From Arthrobacter sp. PvP023 (GTDB taxonomy: Bacteria > Actinomycetota > Actinomycetes > Actinomycetales > Micrococcaceae), in the NCBI RefSeq assembly GCF_017832975.1, contig NZ_JAFIBI010000001.1, positions 372,001 through 436,000 of the forward strand: a DNA stretch of 64,000 nucleotides, in the 5' to 3' direction. The stretch's first letter is position 1. Each line of letters starts with the position of its first letter. The translations under genes and the position numbers were made by a program. This document shows, piece by piece, positions 1 to 8,764 of this stretch. Under the pieces are notes generated by a model. The model ran no database searches and was not told the origin of the DNA. It saw only the letters and a program-made list of their open reading frames with translations.

Positions 1-1
1 C

Positions 2-580
2 TGCCCCGGCGTGCACGGCGAAGCGGTTGCCGGGCCGGACGCCGTCGTGGTGGGCTGCGAAGACGGAATGCTGATCTACCGGGACGGAAGGATTTCCAAA
101 GTGGCCAGCCCCGACGTCTACGGGCGGATGGGAAACCAGGCGGGTTCCCCCAAGTCGCCGGTAGTCCTGGGTGACTACAAGGTGGATAAGGATGCCGCGC
201 TGGAACGGCCTACGCGCGTCTCGCTCGTCAATACGGAGACGGGCGCCCTCCGGCTGGTGGAACTCGGTACGAGCTATTCGTTCCGCTCGCTGGGCAGGGG
301 TCCCGCGGGCGAGGCCCTGGTCCTGGGAACCGACGGTGCCCTGCGCGTCATTGACCCGTTGACCGGAAGCATCACGTCCACCATCCCCGTAGTTGATGCC
401 TGGGAGGAATCGGAAACCTGGCAGGACCCGCGCCCCACGCTGTTTGTGCAGGGCTCCACCGCCTACATCACGGAGCCTGCAAGCAGCGCGATCCATGCCG
501 TGGACCTTTCCTCGGGGAAGGTAGCCAAATCGGCGGAACTCGCGCACGTGCCCAACGAGCTGACAGGCGTATCCGGTTAG
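2..580 (+). CDS. aztD: AztD-like zinc metallochaperone, C-terminal part (5' end outside window)
   Basis: The frame is open from the left edge and ends at TAG 578-580, so only about 192 C-terminal residues are visible. They begin CPGVHGEA and contain repeated blade-like stretches (GCEDGMLIYRDG, LGTDGALRVIDPLTG, STAYITEPASSAIHAVDLSSGK) typical of a beta-propeller, and end PNELTGVSG. This pattern matches what I recall of AztD, the periplasmic or secreted zinc chaperone that loads the solute-binding protein AztC of the AztABC zinc importer. If so, azt transporter genes should lie to the left. The name rests on recall of family sequence; beta-propeller is the safer statement. Confidence 0.65.
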   Translation, partial: CPGVHGEAVAGPDAVVVGCEDGMLIYRDGRISKVASPDVYGRMGNQAGSPKSPVVLGDYKVDKDAALERPTRVSLVNTETGALRLVELGTSYSFRSLGRGPAGEALVLGTDGALRVIDPLTGSITSTIPVVDAWEESETWQDPRPTLFVQGSTAYITEPASSAIHAVDLSSGKVAKSAELAHVPNELTGVSG

Positions 581-623
581 TATTCCCCCCGCGGGGGACT
601 GCCTCTTACGGTTCGCAGACAGC

Positions 624-661
624 GACGCCGGGCCTGCCGCTTGCGTGGCTGGCCCGGCGTC
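624..661. terminator. Bidirectional hairpin terminator between aztD-like gene and doxX
   Basis: Perfect 11-bp inverted repeat (GACGCCGGGCC, 16-nt loop, GGCCCGGCGTC) between two convergent genes, followed rightward by a short T run (TTTTT near 672). It probably ends both transcripts. Confidence 0.6.
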
Positions 662-693
662 GTGCGGGGATGGTTTTTGGGCTGCTTCCCGCC

Positions 694-1128
694 TTACGCG
701 AGGACGCGGAGCTTCGAGTTGCTGCGGCCGAACAGTGCCCGGTCGACGGCCAGCTTGCCGGCGCCGGTCAGTGCAATAGCCAAGGCTCCGGCTGCAAGCA
801 GCAGTACGAGTTCATAACCGCCCGTTGCGGCAAAGACGCCGGCGGGGGCGTGCACCAGGAACAGGGCGCCAAGCATGTCCACGGCGAGAAGGGCTGCGAA
901 GACGCGCGTCAGGACGCCCAGGATCAGGGCGATTCCACCCGCAAGCTCGAGCGTGGCCACGGCAGGGGCTGCCAGGTCAGCGGCGGGCACGCCCATCTTG
1001 GCGAACGAAGCCTGGGTGCCGGCGATGGTCCATTCGTTGAACTTCTGCCAGCCGTGGGCTGCGAACAGGAAGCCCGCTATGACGCGCAGGATAGTAAGTG
1101 CTGTGGTTGTCAGTGTGGACTGGTTCAT
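694..1128 (-). CDS. DoxX family membrane protein
   Basis: 144 residues with four predicted membrane segments. The N-terminal LRVIAGFLFAAHGWQKF and the LELAGGIALILGVLTRVFAALL segment are characteristic of the DoxX family. Members are small inner-membrane proteins linked to redox or thiol stress (a DoxX-SodA-thiosulfate sulfurtransferase complex is described in mycobacteria), but the biochemical role here is unknown. The gene stands alone, convergent with the upstream beta-propeller gene and divergent from the MATE gene. Its upstream region carries two TTGAAG-based palindromes (1184-1232), which suggests control by a MarR-type or similar repressor. Confidence 0.85.
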   Translation of the reverse strand: MNQSTLTTTALTILRVIAGFLFAAHGWQKFNEWTIAGTQASFAKMGVPAADLAAPAVATLELAGGIALILGVLTRVFAALLAVDMLGALFLVHAPAGVFAATGGYELVLLLAAGALAIALTGAGKLAVDRALFGRSNSKLRVLA

Positions 1129-1183
1129 GGGAATCTCACCATTTCGAGGTCGGGGGCATTGCCGGGCGCCCGTCTGGACGCGG

Positions 1184-1232
1184 TTGAAGCTTCAATCCTT
1201 AACCCTGCCAGTTGATTGGTTGAAGAGTCAAC
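1184..1232. promoter_or_regulatory. Two palindromes upstream of doxX (candidate operators)
   Basis: A perfect 12-bp palindrome TTGAAGCTTCAA at 1184-1195 and GTTGA-AGAG-TCAAC at 1219-1232 lie 56-104 bp before the doxX start, in the doxX/MATE divergent region. Both contain TTGAAG. Operator function is inferred; the cognate regulator is not in the window. Confidence 0.4.
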
Positions 1233-1277
1233 TAATGTGGTCGACATGTGACAGGTCTCTCCAGCTAGGCTGGCTCC

Positions 1278-2654
1278 GTGCCAGACTCACGTGCCACCGC
1301 CCGGACTGTTCCTGTCAGCCGAAACGGCCGGGAAATCCTCCGCCTCGCCGTGCCGGCATTCGGCGCCCTCATCGCGGAACCGCTCTTTCTGTTGGCGGAC
1401 TCGGCCATAGTGGGCCACCTCGGCGTGTCACAGCTCGCGGGGGTGGGGCTGGCTTCGGCAGTGCTGCACACGGCCGTGGGCCTCATGGTGTTCCTGGCAT
1501 ACTCCACCACTCCTGCAGTTGCCCGGGCCATCGGCGAGGGCAAGCTTCCCAAGGCCCTCGCGGCAGGACGGGACGGCGTCTGGCTGGCGCTTGTCCTGGG
1601 CCTGGTGCTGGCGGCGGCAGGGTTCGCCGGTGCCGAGATGCTCGTCGACCTGATGGGCGCGACGGGCGACGTCCGCCGGTTCGCCGTGGACTATCTCCGC
1701 TGGTCCATGCCCGGACTCGTCGCCATGCTGCTGATTTTCGCAGGGACCGGCGTGCTGCGTGGCCTCCAGGACACCCGGACCCCCTTGGCTGTGGCCTCTG
1801 CCGGGTTCACGCTGAACGTCCTCCTCAACCTGGCGTTGGTTTACGGCCTGGGCTGGTCCGTGACCGGTTCCGCCGTGGGCACCAGCATTGCCCAGTGGGC
1901 CATGGCCTTGGTGTACCTGGCGATCGTCCGGCGGAATGCGCGTGATCACGGGGTTTCACTCCGTCCGGACTGGCGGGGCTTGCGTGCCATGACCAAAGTG
2001 GGGTCCTGGCTCATGCTTCGGACGCTCAGCCTGAGGATCGCGATCCTCGCGACCGTGCTGGTGGTCACGGCGCAGGGCCCGGTAAACCTGGCTGCGCACC
2101 AGTTGGCCATGACCATCTTCACCTTCCTGGCCTTCGCCCTGGATGCCCTGGCCATTGCCGCCCAGGCCCTGATCGGCAAGGAATTGGGGGCGGCGAACCC
2201 GGCCACGGTGCGGGACCTGACCCGGACCATGATCCGCTGGGGTGCGTGGTTCGGGGTGATCACGGGAGTGCTGCTGGCCGTTGCGGCCCCGTGGGCCGGG
2301 GCGTTGTTCACGTCCGACGCCGGCGTCCAGTCCGCACTGATGCTCGCCCTGTGGGTGCTCGCCGCCGGACAGCCGGTTGCGGGCTATGTTTTTGTGCTGG
2401 ACGGTGTCCTCATCGGCGCCGGCGATGCGAAGTACCTGGCGATTGCCGGCGTCGTGAACCTCGCGGTGTACCTGCCGCTGCTGGCAGCCGTCAGGCTCGC
2501 CCATGTCGACGGCGCCGCCGGGCTAGCCTGGCTGTGGGTGGCCTTTTCGCTGGGTTACATGTCCGCGCGGGCGGTAACGCTGGGCCTGCGGGCAAGGACT
2601 GACAAGTGGATGGTTCTTGGGTCGAATCCGCTGCGCACTAAACTGGACCCGTGA
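1278..2654 (+). CDS. MATE family (DinF-like) efflux transporter
   Basis: 458 residues, about twelve membrane segments, arranged as two homologous halves. The N-terminal LAVPAFGALIAEPLFLLADSAIVGHLG is the usual DinF-branch MATE opening. MATE proteins export cationic drugs or metabolites in exchange for H+ or Na+ across the cytoplasmic membrane; the substrate cannot be read from sequence. GTG start at 1278. The stop overlaps the start of the next gene by 4 bp, so both are probably translated together. Confidence 0.9.
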   Translation: MPDSRATARTVPVSRNGREILRLAVPAFGALIAEPLFLLADSAIVGHLGVSQLAGVGLASAVLHTAVGLMVFLAYSTTPAVARAIGEGKLPKALAAGRDGVWLALVLGLVLAAAGFAGAEMLVDLMGATGDVRRFAVDYLRWSMPGLVAMLLIFAGTGVLRGLQDTRTPLAVASAGFTLNVLLNLALVYGLGWSVTGSAVGTSIAQWAMALVYLAIVRRNARDHGVSLRPDWRGLRAMTKVGSWLMLRTLSLRIAILATVLVVTAQGPVNLAAHQLAMTIFTFLAFALDALAIAAQALIGKELGAANPATVRDLTRTMIRWGAWFGVITGVLLAVAAPWAGALFTSDAGVQSALMLALWVLAAGQPVAGYVFVLDGVLIGAGDAKYLAIAGVVNLAVYLPLLAAVRLAHVDGAAGLAWLWVAFSLGYMSARAVTLGLRARTDKWMVLGSNPLRTKLDP

Positions 2655-3247
2655 CCCTCCCCGCAACTCCTTCCGATCCCGCTGCCCTGACCGCTCCCGC
2701 CGCGGACCTGTGGAAGCCGGTGCTCACCAGGGCCCTGCTTGCCCTTGCCTTCGGTGCACTGACCGTCTTCTGGGCGTCGCCGTCGGCCTCCGAAATGGGC
2801 TGGGCCGGCGGGCTCTACCTTCTGGCGACCGGCGTAATACTGATCCGCGGAATCGGGAAGTTTGGCTTGGCGGCCAAGCAGTCGGCCGGCAAGATCATGG
2901 CAGCTGCCGGGGCAGCACTCACCGGTGCCGGTGTGGCCGTGGCGTTCCTTGGCAGTGAACTGGTGTTCGGTGTCCTGGCGGCGCTGGGCCTGGGCCTGCT
3001 GGGAGCTGCGGAACTCTGCCTTGGTTTCCTCTACCGCGGACGCAGTGTCCTGGCGCGTGACTGGCTTGCCTCCGGCGTGATCGGGCTGGGGACAGCCGCG
3101 GCCCTGCCGTTCTTCATCAGCCTCGGAGCGCATGCCCTGCTGGGAGTGGCGGGTGGCGGAGCGATCATTTCGGGCGTTCTCTGGATCCTGGCGGCCCTGA
3201 CCTTGCGGCACGATGCGCGGTCTGTTTCCAGCGAGGCCGTAAACTAG
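2651..3247 (+). CDS. Membrane protein, possibly HdeD/DUF308-like
   Basis: 198 residues with about six hydrophobic segments and a short polar N-terminus. The opening helix (TRALLALAFGALTVFWASP) and the paired-helix pattern resemble the HdeD/DUF308 family, but similarity is weak and no function can be assigned. The GTG start lies inside the MATE stop (GTGA overlap), so the protein is coupled to the transporter; it may be an accessory subunit or simply share its promoter. Confidence 0.7.
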   Translation: MTLPATPSDPAALTAPAADLWKPVLTRALLALAFGALTVFWASPSASEMGWAGGLYLLATGVILIRGIGKFGLAAKQSAGKIMAAAGAALTGAGVAVAFLGSELVFGVLAALGLGLLGAAELCLGFLYRGRSVLARDWLASGVIGLGTAAALPFFISLGAHALLGVAGGGAIISGVLWILAALTLRHDARSVSSEAVN

Positions 3248-3256
3248 TAGGGAACG

Positions 3257-3275
3257 GTTCTACTTCGCGTAGAAC
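3257..3275 (+). terminator. Small hairpin with TTCGC loop after the MATE operon
   Basis: Perfect 7-bp stem GTTCTAC / GTAGAAC around a five-base TTCGC loop, 10 bp after the upstream stop. No T tract follows, so it may be a weak terminator or an mRNA 3'-end stabiliser. Confidence 0.35.
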
Positions 3276-3329
3276 AATCGCTTGACTTAAGCGGCAGGGC
3301 TCAGGCCGTGCTGCACGGGAGGAAACACC

Positions 3330-3692
3330 TTGGCACAGCAGAAACCAGGAGAACCGCGCAATCTGCGGACCTCGGTCAAGGGACCCCTCATGTTCTCCGC
3401 ATTCTGGGCTGTCCTGGCCTTCTTTGCCGTGCTGATCTTCGCCTCCGGCGGCAGCGCCCGGTCCCCACGTTTCGATCTCGCCTTCACGGGTGCGGGGATC
3501 GCATTCATCGTGACCCTGGTCATCGCGGCGATGCTTTCCATGAGCTACAAGGACAATGCCGACCACCTGGGTAAGGGGTCCGGCGTCAACCTGAGTTCCA
3601 GGAAGTCCTCCGGCCATGGCGGCTATTCCGCGCGCCCGGACGCGCAGGCTCCCGGTACGCCGGATGCCGCCCCCGGCGCCGACCCCCGCTAG
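3330..3692 (+). CDS. Small two-helix membrane protein, unknown function
   Basis: 120 residues starting at TTG 3330, chosen because a GGGAGG ribosome site lies at 3317-3322. Two hydrophobic helices (roughly residues 20-40 and 50-68) are joined by a short basic loop; the last 50 residues are polar and rich in Gly, Ser, Pro and Ala, probably disordered and cytoplasmic. I recognise no family. It looks like a lineage-specific actinobacterial membrane protein. The gene is separated from the MATE pair by a hairpin and is convergent with the CGNR gene. Confidence 0.65.
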   Translation: MAQQKPGEPRNLRTSVKGPLMFSAFWAVLAFFAVLIFASGGSARSPRFDLAFTGAGIAFIVTLVIAAMLSMSYKDNADHLGKGSGVNLSSRKSSGHGGYSARPDAQAPGTPDAAPGADPR

Positions 3693-3698
3693 ATTCTC

Positions 3699-3714
3699 CC
3701 GGGGCTTCCCCCGG
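3699..3714. terminator. Possible short GC hairpin between convergent genes
   Basis: CCGGGG / CCCCGG with a 4-nt loop in the gap between convergent genes. The stem is short and there is no T run. Confidence 0.3.
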
Positions 3715-3754
3715 CACCGGTTCCCTCCAGCGGCGGTCCTTCCGCCACGCGTCC

Positions 3755-4297
3755 CTAGGACACGGCTTTCCGTGCGCGGTAGGCGGCCACGTGCGCCCGG
3801 TTGGCGCAATTCCCGGTATCGCAATAGCGCTTGGACCTGTTCCGGCTGAGGTCCAGCACTACGGCGTCGCAATCCTCCGCGGCGCACACCAGCATCCGGT
3901 CCATCTCCTTGCTGCGGATTACGTCCGCCAGCGCCATGGCGGCCTCGGTGCCCATCCGGTCCGCCAGCGGTGCCTCGCGGGTAGTGGCGTGCAGGTGCCA
4001 GTCCCATTCATCGTGCTTGATCAGCTGCGGAAGGGCATTGGCTTCGCGGAGTATGCGGTTCACCGTCGCGACGGCCGCGTCCTCATCCATGGTCCACAGC
4101 TCGGTGAGTTGGCTCCGCAACTTATGGACGCTGGCCAGTTCAGCCGCGTCACGTGACCTCGCGCCGGAGAAGCCTTCGGCCAGAAGGAAGCGGTCCAGGT
4201 CCGCGATCGTGGCGAGATGTTCTTCGCCGTTTGCCGCGCTGTTGATCAGTCCCACAACGGTGCGAAGCGCAACTTCAGTGTCAGGGGCAAAAACCAT
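3755..4297 (-). CDS. CGNR zinc-finger (ABATE domain) transcriptional regulator
   Basis: 180 residues. The C-terminus carries the CGNR zinc knuckle (LVCAAEDCDAVVLD then RYCDTGNCANR), the DNA-binding element of the family, after an alpha-helical ABATE-type N-terminal domain presumed to bind a ligand. The gene is divergent from an EamA transporter, with about 70 bp between the starts. That arrangement is common for this family and suggests it controls the exporter. An RBS-like AGGAG lies just upstream of the ATG at 4297. Confidence 0.9.
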   Translation of the reverse strand: MVFAPDTEVALRTVVGLINSAANGEEHLATIADLDRFLLAEGFSGARSRDAAELASVHKLRSQLTELWTMDEDAAVATVNRILREANALPQLIKHDEWDWHLHATTREAPLADRMGTEAAMALADVIRSKEMDRMLVCAAEDCDAVVLDLSRNRSKRYCDTGNCANRAHVAAYRARKAVS

Positions 4298-4368
4298 CTT
4301 GACTCCTTACAGGGACCGGGCGTAATGTCATGACCATTACCCCACTTTACTCCTGACAGGAGGCAGCC

Positions 4369-5442
4369 GTGCCTGCCGTAAGCAAACGCGACGAAGCGTC
4401 CGTCAAGGCCGCCGCTTCCCGGCCGGACGCCGCCCGCCGGCCCGCTTCCGGCTTCCTGGCGTCCGGGCTCGGCGTTGCGCTGTTTTCTTCAGCCGTCTTC
4501 GGCCTTTCCGGATCTTTTGCCAAGGCCCTGCTTGAAACCGGGTGGACTCCGGGTGCTGCCGTGACCGCACGCCTGACCGGAGCAGCCCTCATCCTCGCGA
4601 TCCCGGCCGTGCCCGCTTTGCGCGGCCGCTGGAGCCAGCTGAGGGACAACTGGTTGACCATCCTGCTGTTCGGGCTCATCGGGGTCGCGGCCTGCCAGCT
4701 GTTCTACTTCAACGCCGTCGAGCGCCTTTCCGTAGGCGTTGCCCTGCTGCTGGAGTACCTGGCACCGGTGATCATCGTCCTCTGGCTGTGGGCCGCGAGC
4801 CGGCGGCGTCCGCGCCCGCTCACCATTGCGGGAACGCTGCTTTCGCTGGGCGGACTGATCCTGGTGCTGGACCTTACCGGTGCGGTGAAGATCGACGTCG
4901 TCGGTGTCCTGTGGGGAATCGCCGCAGCCGTCTGCCTGGCGATCTACTTCTTCATCACTGCCAGGGAGAACGACACCCTCCCGCCGATCGTCCTGGCATC
5001 CGGCGGCCTGATGGTGGGCGCCGTCGTGATGTGGCTGGCAGCTGCCACCGGACTTCTACCCATGGCGTTCAGCACGGCGGACACCAAACTGGGGCCGTGG
5101 GTTACCCCGTGGTGGGTGTCGCTGGGCGGCTTGATCATCCTTGCCACGGTCCTCGCCTACGTTTCGGGGATTGTGGCTGCGCGGGCGCTCGGTTCAAAGG
5201 TGGCATCGTTCGTGTCGCTCACCGAGGTGCTCTTCGCCGTCATCTGGGCGTGGCTCCTGCTCGGTGAACTGCCCGGCCCCATCCAGCTCCTCGGCGGTGT
5301 GCTGATTGTTGGCGGCGTCGTCCTGGTCCGCGTGGACGAGCTCCGCGGACCGCGGGCAGGGACTGCCTCCGCAGGCGGATCCGATGCAGCGCCGGTGCCG
5401 GCGCCGCTGGACCACGCTAACGATGTCGAACCGGTCCCGTAA
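4369..5442 (+). CDS. EamA/DMT family transporter
   Basis: 357 residues with about ten membrane segments forming two EamA repeats, and polar tails at both ends. The family exports or imports amino acids, nucleobases or other metabolites by proton exchange; the substrate here is unknown. GTG start at 4369 behind a strong CAGGAGG site (4357-4363). It is divergent from the CGNR regulator, its likely controller. The second repeat is closed by LLLGELPGPIQLLGGVLIVGGVV, typical of the fold. Confidence 0.88.
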   Translation: MPAVSKRDEASVKAAASRPDAARRPASGFLASGLGVALFSSAVFGLSGSFAKALLETGWTPGAAVTARLTGAALILAIPAVPALRGRWSQLRDNWLTILLFGLIGVAACQLFYFNAVERLSVGVALLLEYLAPVIIVLWLWAASRRRPRPLTIAGTLLSLGGLILVLDLTGAVKIDVVGVLWGIAAAVCLAIYFFITARENDTLPPIVLASGGLMVGAVVMWLAAATGLLPMAFSTADTKLGPWVTPWWVSLGGLIILATVLAYVSGIVAARALGSKVASFVSLTEVLFAVIWAWLLLGELPGPIQLLGGVLIVGGVVLVRVDELRGPRAGTASAGGSDAAPVPAPLDHANDVEPVP

Positions 5443-5478
5443 CCGCACCACGCGGCGGTGGCCTTGGCGTTAAGAGGC

Positions 5479-5513
5479 GGATGCCCCGGGCGCTTTATGC
5501 GTCCGGGGCATCC
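5479..5513. terminator. Hairpin terminator between EamA and WXG100 genes
   Basis: Perfect 11-bp inverted repeat GGATGCCCCGG / CCGGGGCATCC with a 13-nt loop, between two convergent genes. Confidence 0.65.
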
Positions 5514-5542
5514 GTTTCGGCGTTGCCGGCGGCAGGCGTTCC

Positions 5543-5806
5543 CTAGCGGGAAGCCTCTTCCTGCTGGGCAGCGTTCTTGCTGGCCTGCTTGCCGGCCTCT
5601 TCCAGTGCCCGGGCCACCCGGGCCAGGTCCGTTACGTGGCGGCCGGACCATTCGCTGCGGAACTTCTCCGCATCCGGGCCCTTCCAGTCGGTGCTGTCAA
5701 GAGCCTTCGTCAGCTGCGACTTGGCCTTCTCGATCTCGGACGAACCAGCCTGAAGCTTGGTCCCGAGCGCCTTGAGCTGAGCAATGTCTGCACCCCAAAT
5801 AGCCAT
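5543..5806 (-). CDS. WXG100 family protein (ESAT-6-like)
   Basis: 87 residues, the usual length for WXG100 proteins, predicted as two helices joined by a turn containing W41-K-G43 (DWKGPDAEKF). The ATG at 5804-5806 follows an AAGGAGA ribosome site. Family members form helical-hairpin dimers and are usually exported by type VII secretion. No EssC/EccC ATPase or partner gene lies next to it, so it is a solitary copy; the rest of the machinery must be elsewhere or absent. Another WXG-like gene occurs at 59871. Confidence 0.85.
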   Translation of the reverse strand: MAIWGADIAQLKALGTKLQAGSSEIEKAKSQLTKALDSTDWKGPDAEKFRSEWSGRHVTDLARVARALEEAGKQASKNAAQQEEASR

Positions 5807-6027
5807 TAGTTTTCTCCTTCAGTCAACGGACCCGATCCGATCGGCATCCCCAGCGGCCCCCGGCTCATCCGGAAGATCCATTACCTAGAAACTATCCCGC
5901 GGCCCCGGCACTGTCGATGGGCACCGCTCCCCATGCAGTCCAACCCGTGAGGGCAGCTGCGGGGCCAGCGGTATCCGGACAGGCTTCGGGCCTCGATCCC
6001 AGGCGGTCCAGAGCCTAGCATGGGACT

Positions 6028-6300
6028 ATGTGCCGCAATATCCGGACCCTGCATAACTTTGAGCCCCACGCCACGTCGGCCGAGGTGGAAGCCGCTGCGT
6101 TGCAGTACGTGCGCAAGATCAGTGGCAGCACCAAGCCGTCGAAAGCCAACGAGGAGGCGTTCAACCGCGCCGTGCACGAGATCGCGCACGCCACCCAGCA
6201 CCTGCTCGATTCGCTGGTGACACATGCCCCGGCCAAGGACCGGGACGAGGAAGCCGCCAAGGCACGGGCCAAGGCGGCTGTCCGCTTCGGCGCCGCCTAA
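6028..6300 (+). CDS. DUF2277 family protein
   Basis: 90 residues opening MCRNIRTLHNFEPHAT, the hallmark of DUF2277, followed by a helical region containing VRKISGSTKPSKANEEAF. The family is widespread in actinobacteria and of unknown function; an HTH-like helical region has been proposed for some members. The gene is monocistronic, and its TAA overlaps the copA stop codon on the other strand by a few bases. Confidence 0.88.
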   Translation: MCRNIRTLHNFEPHATSAEVEAAALQYVRKISGSTKPSKANEEAFNRAVHEIAHATQHLLDSLVTHAPAKDRDEEAAKARAKAAVRFGAA

Positions 6301-8726
6301 GCGCCCAGGCGGCCGCCGGTCTTGCCGAAGCTGCGAAGCCGGAGAGAGTTGGCCACCACCAGCACCGAACTGGCGGCCATGGCCGCGCCGGCGATCATGG
6401 GGTTGAGCAACCCCAGTGCCGCCACGGGTATGCCGACGGCGTTGTAGAAAAACGCCCAGAACAGGTTGGCCTTGATAGTGGCCAGCGTTCGGCGGGACAG
6501 TTCGATGGCCTGTGCCACCTGCCCCAGGTCATTGCCCATCACGGTCAGATCCGCGGCCTCGATGGCTACATCCGTGCCGGACCCCATAGCAATCCCCAGA
6601 TCCGCCTGGGCCAGGGCCGCTGCGTCATTCACGCCGTCTCCCGCCATGGCCACGGTTGCACCGCCGTCCTGCAGTTTCCGCACGGCATCGACCTTGCCCT
6701 CCGGCAGCACCCCGGCGAACACATCTTCGGGAGCGATGCCGACGGCGGCGGCCACCTGCGCAGCCACTGCGCCATTGTCCCCGGTCAGCAGGATCGGCCG
6801 GAGGCCCAGCTGCTTTAGCCGGGAAATCGCTGCGGCCGACCCGGGCTTGATGGTGTCGCGAAGCGAGACTATGCCCGCAGGTTCCCCGTCCACGGCAACC
6901 CAGATGGCGGTGGCACCGGATTCTTCGGCGGCCCGGAGCGCCTCCTGCTGTTCCGTCGTGACCGTGATGCCGTTGTCCTGAAGCCAGCCCGTGCGTCCGG
7001 CGATGACCAGCCGGCCTTGCACGCTTCCGGACACCCCGCCTCCCGGCGCTGAACGGAAGTGCTCGACGGCGGGAAGCCGCCCGCCGCCGTCGTTCCTGCG
7101 CTCCGCGGAGAGCGCTGCGGCCGCAATGGCCTGGGCCACAGGGTGCTCGGAGGCGGCCTCAACGGCGCCCGCCAGGCGCAGCACTTCGGCGCTGCTGTGC
7201 GTGCCGAAGGCCCGCGTGCCGTACACGGCCAGGTGGCCGGTGGTGACGGTGCCGGTCTTGTCCAGCAGGATCGTGTCAACGGTGCGGGTATCTTCAAGCA
7301 CCTGCGGGCCTTTGATCAGGATCCCCAGCTGGGCGCCGCGGCCCGTGCCGGTGAGGAGACCAACCGGAGTGGCCAGGCCCAGGGCGCAGGGGCAGGCGAT
7401 GACCAGGACCGCTACGGCCGCCGTGAACGCCGCGCGGATTTCGGCAGGCTCTATCACCGGTCCGCTGAAGACGATCCAGAGCACGAACGTGAGGACGGCG
7501 ATGACCAGCACAATCGGAACGAACACCGCACTGATGCGGTCCGCCAGGCGGGCGATGGGAGCCTTTCCGGTCTGCGCCTGGGCAACCAGCCGGGCCATCT
7601 GGGCCAGTGTGGTTTCGGAACCGACCCGGGTGGCACGGACCAGCAGGCGGCCGGAGGTGTTGATCGTGGCCCCGGTGACGGGACTGCCCGGAGCCACCTC
7701 GACGGGTACGGACTCGCCCGTTACCAGGGAGGCGTCCACGGCAGAGGCACCGTCAAGCACCACACCGTCCGTCGCGATCTTCTCACCGGGGCGGACCACC
7801 ACGACGTCGCCCACCGTGAGTTGGTCGGCGGGAATCCTGAGCTCGGCGCCGTCAACGAGGACCGTGGCATCCTTGGCGCCCAGGTTCAGCAGCGCCTCCA
7901 GGGCGTCGCCCGCTTTCTGCTTCGCGTTGGCTTCCAGGAAGCGGCCCAGCAACAGGAAAGTGGTGACCACGGAGGCCACCTCGAAGTACAGTCCGCCCGT
8001 ACCCATCTCCATGCCGGGGTGTTCGGTCATGCGGGGATCGGCCAGCAACTGCCAGGCGGAGAACAGGTACGCGGCCGTGACGCCGAGGGAGACCAGGGTG
8101 TCCATGGTGGATGCGAAGTGCCGGGCGTTGACGGCCGCGGCGCGGTGGAACGGCCAAGCCGCCCACGTGACCACCGGCAATGCCAGGATCCCCGCCACCC
8201 AGCCCCAGTCGGCGAACTGGAACGCCGGGAGCATCGAAATCGCGAACACCGGGACGGTGAGGACGGCGGCAACGATGAGCCGCGGTTTAAGTTGGGCAGC
8301 GGCGCCACCGTGGGCCATGTGGTCACCAGCCGAGGCACCACCGGAGACATGCTCTGCATGCTCGCTCATGCCTCGCTTAGACGCATGCTGCCGCATGCCC
8401 CCGGCGTCGCCGCTCGAGGGTGTCCCACCGGTTGTGGTTGAGCCGGTCGCAATCTCAGCCTCGCCACCCCGGCTCGGGTAGCGCGGGGGCCGCACCCGGG
8501 CTTTGTAGCCTGCGGCTTCTACGGTGGCCGTGATCTGTTCGTCGGTGATGCCGGCCGGGACCGTGACCTGCGCCGACTCAAGGGGGAGGTTGACCGAGGC
8601 TTCGACGCCGTCGAGCTTTCCGAGCTTGCGTTCCACCCGGCCGACGCATGAAGCGCAGGTCATGCCCTCGATATCGAGTTCGATGACCCGGGTTCCCGGC
8701 TGGTGCAGCAGTTGCTCGTTACTCAC
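6297..8726 (-). CDS. copA: Copper-exporting P1B-type ATPase
   Basis: 809 residues. An N-terminal HMA domain holds the GMTCASC metal site (C24, C27). A His/Met-rich linker (about residues 110-140: MRQHASKRGMSEHAEH, GDHMAHGG) follows, then eight membrane helices with the CPC metal-binding motif (CPCALGLATP). The phosphorylation motif DKTGT and hinge GDGVNDAAAL are intact. Cu(I) export to the outside is the expected function. It is the last gene of the operon csoR-copZ-copA, 38 bp after copZ, and should be induced by copper through CsoR. Its stop overlaps that of the convergent DUF2277 gene. Confidence 0.95.
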   Translation of the reverse strand: MSNEQLLHQPGTRVIELDIEGMTCASCVGRVERKLGKLDGVEASVNLPLESAQVTVPAGITDEQITATVEAAGYKARVRPPRYPSRGGEAEIATGSTTTGGTPSSGDAGGMRQHASKRGMSEHAEHVSGGASAGDHMAHGGAAAQLKPRLIVAAVLTVPVFAISMLPAFQFADWGWVAGILALPVVTWAAWPFHRAAAVNARHFASTMDTLVSLGVTAAYLFSAWQLLADPRMTEHPGMEMGTGGLYFEVASVVTTFLLLGRFLEANAKQKAGDALEALLNLGAKDATVLVDGAELRIPADQLTVGDVVVVRPGEKIATDGVVLDGASAVDASLVTGESVPVEVAPGSPVTGATINTSGRLLVRATRVGSETTLAQMARLVAQAQTGKAPIARLADRISAVFVPIVLVIAVLTFVLWIVFSGPVIEPAEIRAAFTAAVAVLVIACPCALGLATPVGLLTGTGRGAQLGILIKGPQVLEDTRTVDTILLDKTGTVTTGHLAVYGTRAFGTHSSAEVLRLAGAVEAASEHPVAQAIAAAALSAERRNDGGGRLPAVEHFRSAPGGGVSGSVQGRLVIAGRTGWLQDNGITVTTEQQEALRAAEESGATAIWVAVDGEPAGIVSLRDTIKPGSAAAISRLKQLGLRPILLTGDNGAVAAQVAAAVGIAPEDVFAGVLPEGKVDAVRKLQDGGATVAMAGDGVNDAAALAQADLGIAMGSGTDVAIEAADLTVMGNDLGQVAQAIELSRRTLATIKANLFWAFFYNAVGIPVAALGLLNPMIAGAAMAASSVLVVANSLRLRSFGKTGGRLGA

Positions 8727-8764
8727 GGCGTGTCCTCACTATGGGTTGGATTGGTTCGTGCGGT

